Below the pieces are notes generated by a model, which worked only from the letters and a program-made list of their open reading frames with translations, was not told the origin of the DNA and made no database searches. The translations under genes and the position numbers were made by a program. From an uncultured bacterium (GTDB lineage: Bacteria > Bdellovibrionota_C > UBA2361 > JANWWW01), in contig CALHSA010000008.1 in the NCBI GenBank assembly GCA_938038205.1, positions 1 through 15,898 of the forward strand: 15,898 bases of DNA, given 5' to 3'. Each line of letters begins with the position of its first letter. Within the stretch, counting starts at the first letter, position 1. Of this stretch, positions 1-6,557 are shown one piece after another.

Positions 1-294
1 TCTAATGGAAAGTAGAATTTTCATATTTTCCTTAAAGATTTATTAAATAGTTTTACCTTGTATATATATTGCCAGTATCATTTTTTAATCTATACCAACT
101 GAGGTCGTTCAAATTTTTTCAGATATTCTGTTGTTTAAATGTTGCAAGAATGTATTTACAGATTAAACAACGTTTTTAAATAGAAATTGGCTAGCATCAT
201 TTTATAGAATTATTTGTCTCTGAATAGTTTTAAATCAAAGCAAGTAAAGTTTTGTCTAAAAAGCGGATTGTACTTAAGATTTTTCAAAAAAGAG
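1..294. other. Gene-free left edge
   Basis: AT-rich sequence downstream of the minus-strand amidase, with stop codons in all frames and no tRNA or rRNA signature. The only structures I see are the inverted repeat at 130-171 and the weak hairpin overlapping the amidase stop, both listed separately. Confidence 0.6.
130..177 (+). repeat. Inverted repeat followed by a T-run
   Basis: GTTGTTTAA (130-138) and its exact complement TTAAACAAC (163-171) form a 9-bp stem around a 24-base loop, followed on the plus strand by GTTTTT (172-177). The shape is that of a weak rho-independent terminator for a gene to the left of the window. The stem is AT-rich and the loop is long, so this is only a candidate. 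Confidence 0.25.
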
Positions 295-312
295 TCAGTA
301 AATCACTTTGAC
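286..312 (-). terminator. Possible weak terminator of the amidase gene
   Basis: Read on the minus strand, GTC-AA-AGT pairs with ACTGAC around the loop GATTT. The stem has six pairs with a two-base bulge and overlaps the stop codon. It is followed at once by TC and six T. The stem is short, so termination strength is doubtful. Confidence 0.25.
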
Positions 313-771
313 ACGTGTCTTTTTTAATTTGGAGCGTAAAAAATCCCAATTGAACGCCCAAGGATCGGATTTTCTACTGGGTGCTATATGTTGGTGACTG
401 GTAATTGCCTCAATACTATGTTTTTTAAAAAGGAAGTTCAGTAGTTCTATTAGATTTTTCATTTGCACCGGGGTGTACCCTGATGATTCAGTGGCTATCA
501 GTGAAATTCCAATGCTACATTTGTTTAACTTTTCAATTTTAAATTCTGGAAAAAAACTTTCACCGGCATGCCAAGCAACATAATTATCAGGAACCAGCTC
601 GAAAATATGACCACTTCTTGATATCAAGAAATGATAAGATAATCGCAACTCATCCAACATCTGAATTATTTGTTTTACACAGAAAGGATTAGGTGATTTT
701 TCTGAGTAACAGGAATGAATTACTATAAATCGAACCGGTTCATTTCTAGGTTCAAAGTGTTTTAAGTGCAT
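295..771 (-). CDS. N-acetylmuramoyl-L-alanine amidase (Amidase_2 family)
   Basis: This is a zinc amidase of the AmpD / T7 lysozyme / PGRP fold, which cleaves the bond between MurNAc and L-Ala in peptidoglycan or muropeptides. Counting from the ATG (158 residues), the apparent zinc ligands are His19 (VIHS), His126 (TSHQHIAP) and Asp136 (RKSDP). Lys134 matches the catalytic Lys of the family. Tyr46 in SYHFLISRSG sits where T7 lysozyme has its catalytic Tyr. The SIGI motif is followed by Ser90, where AmpD has the catalytic Glu, so the protein is more T7 lysozyme/PGRP-like than AmpD-like. No signal peptide or membrane segment is visible, which suggests a cytoplasmic (recycling) role unless it is exported otherwise. 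An in-frame GTG at 786 would add five residues. The gene is divergent from mraZ, with a good promoter upstream at 798-826. Confidence 0.85.
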   Translation of the reverse strand: MHLKHFEPRNEPVRFIVIHSCYSEKSPNPFCVKQIIQMLDELRLSYHFLISRSGHIFELVPDNYVAWHAGESFFPEFKIEKLNKCSIGISLIATESSGYTPVQMKNLIELLNFLFKKHSIEAITSHQHIAPSRKSDPWAFNWDFLRSKLKKTRVKVIY

Positions 772-797
772 TCGCTCAAAAAGCACGTTTTTTAAAC

Positions 798-826
798 ATA
801 ATACTCAAAAATGGCTTATAACTCAA
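798..826 (-). promoter_or_regulatory. Promoter of the amidase gene
   Basis: On the minus strand, TTGAGT (821-826) and TATTAT (798-803) are separated by exactly 17 bases, matching sigma-70 consensus at 4/6 and 5/6. Predicted transcription start is near 791, giving a leader of about 5 bases to the GTG at 786 or 20 bases to the ATG at 771. Confidence 0.5.
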
Positions 827-830
827 TTTT

Positions 831-836
831 TATATT
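831..836 (+). promoter_or_regulatory. Possible -10 element of the dcw operon
   Basis: TATATT lies 9 bases before the first MraZ repeat. It would place transcription start near 843, so that the repeats fall in the initial transcribed region. I see no convincing -35 hexamer 16-18 bases upstream, and the region is AT-rich, so this is tentative. Confidence 0.25.
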
Positions 837-844
837 GTCAGAGG

Positions 845-869
845 GTGGGATAAAGTGGTAGATTGTGGA
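845..869 (+). promoter_or_regulatory. MraZ operator: three GTGG direct repeats at 10-bp period
   Basis: GTGGG (845-849), GTGGT (855-859) and GTGGA (865-869) start exactly 10 bp apart, on the same face of the helix, immediately before the mraZ ATG at 873. MraZ proteins are known to bind arrays of short G-rich direct repeats with this period upstream of their own gene, so this array is the expected autoregulatory site. No fourth repeat is visible at 835 or 875. Confidence 0.75.
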
Positions 870-872
870 AAA

Positions 873-1328
873 ATGATTTTTAGAGGGCATTTTTATCTTA
901 CACTCGATGATAAAGGTAGAATCAGCTTGCCCTCTCAGTTTCGTAGGGTTCTTGAAGAAACTGGACAAAAAAGAGTTATTTTTACAAACTACATTTCGGA
1001 TGGTTTTAGATGTATTGAGGGTTTTTTAATCTCGGAGTGGGAAAAGTTTGAAGGTAAATTAAGGTCTAAAAGTAGGTTTAATCCTAAGATCCAAAAGCTC
1101 GAGAATTTTTACTTAAGTAGAGCAGCAGAGTGTGAAATAGATGCATATGGAAGGATTTTAATCCCCTCTTATCTCAGATCCTACGCAGGTTTATCAAAAG
1201 AGGTTGCTATGACTTCAAGTTTATGGGGGTTCAGGATCTGGGATAAGAGAATTTGGGATTTAGTAATAGAGCAAACAGAGCAGCAGCTTTCCTCTGATCC
1301 AAAGATCTTTGAAGAGGCAGACTTATGA
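873..1328 (+). CDS. mraZ: Transcriptional regulator MraZ
   Basis: First gene of the dcw cluster and its DNA-binding regulator, related in fold to AbrB-type proteins. From the ATG at 873 it has 151 residues, close to the 152 of the E. coli protein. Both family half-repeats are present: LDDKGRISLPSQFR near residues 11-24 and IDAYGRILIPSYLR in the second half. I chose ATG 873 because the protein then begins MIFRG, as in other MraZ proteins, and because the three operator repeats end four bases upstream. An in-frame GTG at 855, six codons earlier, has a better Shine-Dalgarno-like stretch (GAGGG, 841-845) but would put two operator repeats inside the coding region. The stop overlaps the rsmH start as ATGA. 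Confidence 0.93.
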   Translation: MIFRGHFYLTLDDKGRISLPSQFRRVLEETGQKRVIFTNYISDGFRCIEGFLISEWEKFEGKLRSKSRFNPKIQKLENFYLSRAAECEIDAYGRILIPSYLRSYAGLSKEVAMTSSLWGFRIWDKRIWDLVIEQTEQQLSSDPKIFEEADL

Positions 1329-2209
1329 AGCCTCATAAACCAGTATTGGTTAATGAGGTATTAGAGTATTTGCAAGCTAAAAGCGGTGGCAGGTTTTTCG
1401 ATGGAACATTTGGGCAAGGAGGTCACTCTAAAGCCATTCTTATGGCCAATACAGCTAACATCGTTTTTGCTACGGAAAGGGATCCTGGGATGATTGAGTA
1501 TGCTCAGAAGTTAGCTGAGCAATTTCCTGGTAGATTTTTTTTTGTAATCTCATCTTTCAAGGATGCATTCAAGCATTTTGACCTTCATAACTGCTCTGGT
1601 TTCTTACTTGATTTGGGTTTAAATCAAAAACAGCTTTTCTCCTCATCTAGGGGCTTCTCATTTTACGATGATGAAAGTTTAGACTGTAGAATAAACCCAA
1701 ATGAAAAGATTCCAACTGGATACGATATTGTAAATCTAAGTCCGGTAAAAACATTAGCAAAGATTCTGCGAGAGGGAGGAGTTGGTAAAGAGTTAAAATA
1801 CGTTCTTAGAGCCATAATTAAATTTCGACCATTTAAATCTGCTAAGGCCCTCGGTGATGCAATCTCAAAAACTCTTCCCGCAAGGCTTTTGTATAAACAT
1901 AAGCATAAATACCGACACGTTGTTATGCAGGCTTTAAGGATGGCAGTAAATCATGAGAAAGAGCATTTGAAAGAATTCCTCCAGAGATTAAAAGTAATAT
2001 CTCCAGATTCAGCTAGGGTTGCAATTATTTCCTTCCATAGCGTTGAAGATAAGTTGGTAACCTCAACTTTTCGCTCATGGACAAAGGAGGGGATCGGGCG
2101 CTTAATTACAAAGAAAGCGATTAGACCAAGTTTAGATGAGGTTAAAGATAATCCTTCATCTAGAAGTGCTTTGCTGAGAGTTTTTGAGTTTTATAATGAG
2201 AGTACTTAA
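1325..2209 (+). CDS. rsmH: 16S rRNA (cytosine(1402)-N(4))-methyltransferase RsmH
   Basis: SAM-dependent enzyme (MraW) that methylates N4 of C1402 in the ribosomal decoding centre. At 294 residues it is close to the usual 300-315. Family landmarks are all present: HKPVLVNEVLEYL at the N-terminus, the SAM-binding loop DGTFGQGGHS (26-35), LLDLGLNQKQL in the middle, and SFHSVEDKLV (236-245) near the C-terminus. The start ATG overlaps the mraZ stop by four bases and is preceded by AGAGG at good spacing. The end overlaps ftsL by 14 bases. Placement directly after mraZ is the standard dcw order. Confidence 0.96.
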   Translation: MKPHKPVLVNEVLEYLQAKSGGRFFDGTFGQGGHSKAILMANTANIVFATERDPGMIEYAQKLAEQFPGRFFFVISSFKDAFKHFDLHNCSGFLLDLGLNQKQLFSSSRGFSFYDDESLDCRINPNEKIPTGYDIVNLSPVKTLAKILREGGVGKELKYVLRAIIKFRPFKSAKALGDAISKTLPARLLYKHKHKYRHVVMQALRMAVNHEKEHLKEFLQRLKVISPDSARVAIISFHSVEDKLVTSTFRSWTKEGIGRLITKKAIRPSLDEVKDNPSSRSALLRVFEFYNEST

Positions 2210-2450
2210 CTTTTTATTCTTGCCTGTAATGATCCTAAATGCTCTTCTGTTGTTTTTTTTGATTTTCGTTGAGCTGAAATTTTCTGGATTAATTAAAAAA
2301 TTAAAACTTGAGATTGCTGAGCTAGAGGCAGAGAACAAATTATTATCAGAAAAATTAGATTCAGAAGGCTCTGAGTTGTTAAAACTAGTAGATACAGTCC
2401 AGCTTAGAGATTTTGCCCTTAAAAATGGCTTTACTGAGCGGAATGATTAA
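2196..2450 (+). CDS. ftsL: Cell division protein FtsL-like
   Basis: An 84-residue bitopic membrane protein: a very short cytoplasmic N-terminus, one hydrophobic segment at about residues 4-29, then a charged heptad-like stretch (about 31-65) rich in Leu, Glu and Lys that should form a coiled coil in the periplasm. Size, topology and position between rsmH and ftsI identify it as FtsL, a scaffold of the FtsQLB-FtsWI complex. FtsL sequences diverge too much for motif proof. I used ATG 2196 rather than an in-frame TTG at 2184. It overlaps the rsmH end by 14 bases. Confidence 0.8.
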   Translation: MRVLNFLFLPVMILNALLLFFLIFVELKFSGLIKKLKLEIAELEAENKLLSEKLDSEGSELLKLVDTVQLRDFALKNGFTERND

Positions 2451-2453
2451 GGT

Positions 2454-2459
2454 AGGAGA
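2454..2459 (+). promoter_or_regulatory. Ribosome binding site that decides the ftsI start
   Basis: AGGAGA lies just after the ftsL stop and seven bases before an in-frame TTG at 2467. It is the best Shine-Dalgarno sequence in the operon and favours that TTG over ATGs at 2425 and 2443, neither of which has a well-placed one. Confidence 0.6.
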
Positions 2460-2466
2460 AAAATAC

Positions 2467-4062
2467 TTGGTTAATATTAAAGCCATAAAATTTTTGCTGT
2501 ACATTAAAATATTTGGGTTTGCGGCCTGTTTTTTTGCCTTACTAAACACTTTTTTCTTTGAAAATGAAACCTACCAGAACACAAAGACGGTTCGCGTAAA
2601 AAATCATGTTTCCCGGAGGAATATTTACGATAGGAATGGAATAGCACTAGCAGCATCGGTGGTAAGAGCGGATATATACGTACACCCAAACAGAATAAGT
2701 AATAAGGAAGAGCTTGCACTTCGTTTGTCACAGCTCCTTAAATTAAACTATGATGATTTACTCACTTCTTTGAAAACCAATAAAAAGTTTGCAGTTATTG
2801 CCAAAAATCAGAATATAGACTTGGCGCAATTGGTAACTAAAGAGATAAAACAGCCCACTAGGGTTAATTATGAGAAGAAAGTTGTTAGGTATTATAAATT
2901 TCCAAAAACTCTAGATCCTTTTATTGGAAGAGTTTCATATGATGGTAAAGGTTTATATGGATTTGAGAGGTTCTTTGAAAATCAGCTGGCCAGCTCTGAT
3001 TTGAACAACACTGTTAGATCCTCTAAAATTCTCTTAACCATTGATTCAGAGATTCAAAGTCTTCTTGATCAAACGATAAGTGCAGCTTTTGAGTTGCATA
3101 AGCCTAAAGCAATTTTCGGGGCAATTTTTAATGGAGTGACAGGTGAAATTCTTGCTTACTCTCAACTTGATAAAGAGCCCCAGATCCCTCCAAAACTTTA
3201 TTTGACAGAGTTGGTTTTTGAACCAGGGTCAACTTTTAAACCTTTCACACTAGCAATCGCAATTGATCGAGGTGTTGTTGGTCTTTTTGACAAATTCTTT
3301 TGTCATAATGGTCGATTTAGATTCGGCACTCATACAATAAGAGATGTACACCCGTACGGTTATCTTGACTTAACCCAAATCTTAACAAAATCCTCAAATA
3401 TATGTACTGGGATTATTGCCTTGAGAATTAAAAAAGCAGATTTTTGGGATTACATATCAAACCTTAATTTTGGGAAAAAAATTTGGAATTTTAGTGGAGA
3501 ATCCAGAGGAATTTTATTCAATAAAAATACTGTAAAAGATATTGATCAGTTTGTAAGTTCTTTTGGTCATGGTATTGCTGTTACCCCAATACAACTGGTT
3601 CAAGCTTTTACCACTTTTTTAAATTTCGGATATATGGTTGAGCCTGTTTTTCTTTTAAATCAGAGATCATCGAAGCGTAAAATTTTCGAAACCTCGACTG
3701 CTCTACAAATAAAGAGTATGCTAATTACGGCAGTCACTAGTGGCACTGGAAAATCTGCAGCTATTCCTGGGTATGTAGTTGGAGGTAAAACCGGAACTGC
3801 TTTGAAATCCAAGATTAATGGAAGGGGATATGAGGATGGCAAATATATTTCTTCATTTATTGGTTTTATCGAGTTTGGTCACGTGCCAGTTATTGGATTT
3901 TTTGTCGTAGATGAGCCCTCAACTGGTGAATATCTAGGAGGTAAAGTAGCAGCTCCTATTTTTAAAAGTTTCTTCTCTGATTTCATCAAACTTGGGCTTG
4001 ATAGAAAACTGGATAAACAACCGATTTTTGTTATGTATGATTCCTACTATCCACGATCTTAA
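2467..4062 (+). CDS. ftsI: Peptidoglycan transpeptidase FtsI (class B PBP)
   Basis: Septal D,D-transpeptidase (PBP3 type) anchored by one N-terminal membrane segment, the partner of FtsW. Counting from TTG 2467 (531 residues), the membrane segment is about residues 7-31. A pedestal/dimerisation region follows with VSRRNIYDRNG. The transpeptidase domain has the three penicillin-binding motifs: STFK at 255-258 (nucleophile Ser255), SSN at 309-311 and KTG at 441-443. There are no PASTA domains. The start is chosen on the AGGAGA at 2454-2459; ATG 2443 or 2425 would extend the protein by 8 or 14 residues and overlap ftsL. The C-terminus overlaps murE by 26 bases. Position after ftsL and before murE supports FtsI rather than a sporulation or elongation PBP. 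Confidence 0.93.
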   Translation: MVNIKAIKFLLYIKIFGFAACFFALLNTFFFENETYQNTKTVRVKNHVSRRNIYDRNGIALAASVVRADIYVHPNRISNKEELALRLSQLLKLNYDDLLTSLKTNKKFAVIAKNQNIDLAQLVTKEIKQPTRVNYEKKVVRYYKFPKTLDPFIGRVSYDGKGLYGFERFFENQLASSDLNNTVRSSKILLTIDSEIQSLLDQTISAAFELHKPKAIFGAIFNGVTGEILAYSQLDKEPQIPPKLYLTELVFEPGSTFKPFTLAIAIDRGVVGLFDKFFCHNGRFRFGTHTIRDVHPYGYLDLTQILTKSSNICTGIIALRIKKADFWDYISNLNFGKKIWNFSGESRGILFNKNTVKDIDQFVSSFGHGIAVTPIQLVQAFTTFLNFGYMVEPVFLLNQRSSKRKIFETSTALQIKSMLITAVTSGTGKSAAIPGYVVGGKTGTALKSKINGRGYEDGKYISSFIGFIEFGHVPVIGFFVVDEPSTGEYLGGKVAAPIFKSFFSDFIKLGLDRKLDKQPIFVMYDSYYPRS

Positions 4063-5497
4063 AGATTTAAAATCTTACTATAGAATCCCTATTCTTAATT
4101 ACAAGCCTCTTAAAGAACAACTGAATATAAGTAATTTGGAAAAATATAAATGGTTGTGCTCTAACTCTAAATTCTGCAACTCTGAAAGCATCCTGCTTGG
4201 ATTTAATTTACGTCGCGAACAAATAATTGAAGGGATTGAAAGTGGAGCACTGGTTATTCACAACCAAAAAGATTTAAAAGGTGGAACCTTTGTAAGGTTA
4301 CGTAATCTGAGTGTGGCGGAAATAAAGCACTCCACGGTAAATTATCCCTCATTGAAGTTTAAAATTTACGGAATTACAGGTACAAAAGGAAAAACAACGA
4401 CGGCTTGGTTTGCCTACCAGATGCTTCAAAAGATCGGATTGAAGCCTGCTTACATTGGGACCCTAGGTCTTTTTTTTGGGTCCCATCATGTAAGAACCTT
4501 GAACACAACACCTTCCCTAGATTTTATTTTAAACTGTCTTCTTTTGCTTCAAAGTTTAGGATGTAAGAGTATTGTTTGCGAATGCTCTAGTATTGGCTTA
4601 GAACAAGGTAGAGTAGATGGTATTGACTTTGATGGCGTTTTTTTTACGGGTTTTGGTCATGATCATTTAGATTACCACAAAGATTTGAAGAATTACTTTG
4701 CAGCGAAAAAGAAATTGTTTTCCTTATTAGAAAAATCTAGAAAATCAAAAAAAATTGGAGTCGTAATTGGTAATTCGACTTGGTCTAATAGAATCTTTAA
4801 TCAATTTAAGGACAAATTTTTATGCTTTAAAATAAATAGTCAAAAACTTAAATTAATCTCTTTAAAGTTAAAATCATCAGAGTTTGAATATGAAGGTACT
4901 GTTTTTAAAGTGAAATTTTTTTTTAAACCATTTTTCCTATATGTTGTCGGTTTAGTTAAACTGTTTGAGAAACATTTAGGTATTTCAATTGATAAATTGA
5001 TAATTAATACACTAAAACTCCCACCTGGGAGGTTTGAGTTGATAAGTGACTTTGTTTTTGTTGATTATGCTCACACTCCTGAAAGTTTGGAGAGCGCTAT
5101 TTTAGCAATCAAATCAGTTTCACAAAAACACTTAACCGTCGTTTTTGGATGCGGAGGGAACAGGGATCCTTCAAAGAGGCCAGCTATGGGCAGAGTAGCT
5201 TCTGAGTTAGCTGACTATGTGATACTTACTAATGATAATCCCAGGAATGAGGAACCGGTAAAAATTGTTGAGGATATTGTATCTGGAATTCAAAAGGATA
5301 ACTTTATGGTGATTCTTAATCGTAGAAAAGCAATACAGAGAGGATTAAAACTAGCGTTAAAGTTAAAAGGAAATCTCCTAGTTGCTGGTAAAGGTCATGA
5401 AACTGAGCAAATTGTTGGGAATAGAAAATTTAACTTTGATGATAGACTTGTGGTAAAACAAGCTTTACAAAAATTAAATGATTCACTTCATACTTGA
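4037..5497 (+). CDS. murE: UDP-MurNAc-L-Ala-D-Glu:meso-diaminopimelate ligase MurE
   Basis: Cytoplasmic Mur ligase adding the third stem-peptide residue. From ATG 4037 it has 486 residues, the usual length for a single MurE; it is not a MurE-MurF fusion. Visible motifs are the ATP loop GTKGKTT (115-121), the DHLDYH block followed by AAKKK with the lysine expected to be carbamylated, PGRFE, VDYAHTPESL, GCGGNRDPSKRP, and DNPRNE (400-405), whose DNPR is the marker of meso-diaminopimelate rather than lysine specificity. Asn is replaced by Lys within the P-loop, a tolerated variation. A TTG at 3992 would lengthen the protein by 15 residues inside ftsI; ATG 4037 fits better. It overlaps ftsI by 26 and mraY by 20 bases. 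Confidence 0.95.
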   Translation: MIPTIHDLKDLKSYYRIPILNYKPLKEQLNISNLEKYKWLCSNSKFCNSESILLGFNLRREQIIEGIESGALVIHNQKDLKGGTFVRLRNLSVAEIKHSTVNYPSLKFKIYGITGTKGKTTTAWFAYQMLQKIGLKPAYIGTLGLFFGSHHVRTLNTTPSLDFILNCLLLLQSLGCKSIVCECSSIGLEQGRVDGIDFDGVFFTGFGHDHLDYHKDLKNYFAAKKKLFSLLEKSRKSKKIGVVIGNSTWSNRIFNQFKDKFLCFKINSQKLKLISLKLKSSEFEYEGTVFKVKFFFKPFFLYVVGLVKLFEKHLGISIDKLIINTLKLPPGRFELISDFVFVDYAHTPESLESAILAIKSVSQKHLTVVFGCGGNRDPSKRPAMGRVASELADYVILTNDNPRNEEPVKIVEDIVSGIQKDNFMVILNRRKAIQRGLKLALKLKGNLLVAGKGHETEQIVGNRKFNFDDRLVVKQALQKLNDSLHT

Positions 5498-6557
5498 TTA
5501 TCTTAAACAAATTTTTTCCCCGGCTAATGTTTTTTATTACATAACATTTAGAACTATATTTGGTTTTGTAGTAAGCTTTATTTTGACCGCTTTAATTACG
5601 CCGATTTTAGTGAAATTTGCTAGGGAAAGATCTTTAATTCAGGGTATAAGAGAGTATGTCCCGGAAGGACACTTAGCAAAATCAAACATACCTTCAGTTG
5701 GGGGTTTTGTAATACTCTCTGTAAGCTTACTTCTCACTTTACTGCTTTCAAAATTAGATAACATTCTTGTTTGGCTCTACATTTTTTGCGTTTTGTCGTT
5801 TGGTTTCATAGGAGCTTTAGATGACCTTAGAAAATTTAAAACCCGCTCATACGATGGACTGACCGAGAAGCAGAAATTATTATTACAATTTTTGGTGTCG
5901 CTTGTTCTAGTATCGGTTTTATTAATCCTTGGCCACAAAACCGCTATTCATATCCCGTTTTCGAAGGATTGGTTGCTAGAGCTTGGTTACTTCGGTTATT
6001 TGCTCTTCGGTTGTTTTGTAGTAGTGGGATCTAGTAATGCTACAAACTTAACAGATGGCTTGGATGGATTAGCGGTTGGGAACATTATTATCATTCTTGG
6101 AGTTTTAATAGTGTTTTGTTATTTAGCTGGAACCCTTCCAGTATCCAAATATCTAGGGATTTTTTTTGTTCATGGAGTTGCGGAATTGTCCGTAAGCTTA
6201 GGAATATTAGCTGGAGCTTGTTTGGGTTTTCTTTGGCATAATTGTTACCCAGCAAGTAGTTTTATGGGAGATACTGGAGCTCTTGCTATCGGAGCTGCTC
6301 TTGGTTTTGTTAGCCTTTTATGTAAGCAAGAACTGCCTTTCGCTATCGCAAGTGGAATTTTAATAATAGAAGCTTTAAGTGTTCTAATTCAAAGATATTA
6401 TTTTAAACTTACAAAGGGCAAAAGATTTTTTCGAATGGCCCCTTTACACCATCATTTCGAACTCTTGGGGTGGTCAGAGCCAAAAATAATAATACGGTTT
6501 TGGATTATTTCTGTTATCTGTGCTGTAATAGCGCTCTCTACATTAAAAATCCGGTGA
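5478..6557 (+). CDS. mraY: Phospho-MurNAc-pentapeptide transferase MraY
   Basis: Integral membrane enzyme that joins UDP-MurNAc-pentapeptide to undecaprenyl phosphate to make lipid I. Its 359 residues match E. coli MraY (360), with about ten hydrophobic segments. The catalytic landmarks are intact: Asp115-Asp116 in ALDDLRK, NATNLTDGLDGL (187-198), MGDTGALAIG with Asp265, and the HHH motif at 324-326 within RMAPLHHHFELLGW. It follows murE directly with a 20-base overlap, where murF usually sits. Its stop TGA overlaps the GTG start of murD (GTGA, 6554-6557). Confidence 0.97.
   Translation: MIHFILDYLKQIFSPANVFYYITFRTIFGFVVSFILTALITPILVKFARERSLIQGIREYVPEGHLAKSNIPSVGGFVILSVSLLLTLLLSKLDNILVWLYIFCVLSFGFIGALDDLRKFKTRSYDGLTEKQKLLLQFLVSLVLVSVLLILGHKTAIHIPFSKDWLLELGYFGYLLFGCFVVVGSSNATNLTDGLDGLAVGNIIIILGVLIVFCYLAGTLPVSKYLGIFFVHGVAELSVSLGILAGACLGFLWHNCYPASSFMGDTGALAIGAALGFVSLLCKQELPFAIASGILIIEALSVLIQRYYFKLTKGKRFFRMAPLHHHFELLGWSEPKIIIRFWIISVICAVIALSTLKIR

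Noticed and set aside
310-319. Perfect palindrome GACACGTGTC
   Set aside because: It lies inside the amidase coding sequence (encoding Thr-Arg-Val) and is isolated; no partner site is seen in the mraZ-amidase intergenic region.
2504-2731. Minus-strand ORF inside ftsI
   Set aside because: Antisense shadow of the FtsI N-terminal region; Cys/Arg/Leu-rich translation typical of a reverse frame.
4037-5497. Possible MurE-MurF fusion explaining the missing murF
   Set aside because: The protein is 486 residues with a single P-loop and one set of Mur ligase motifs.
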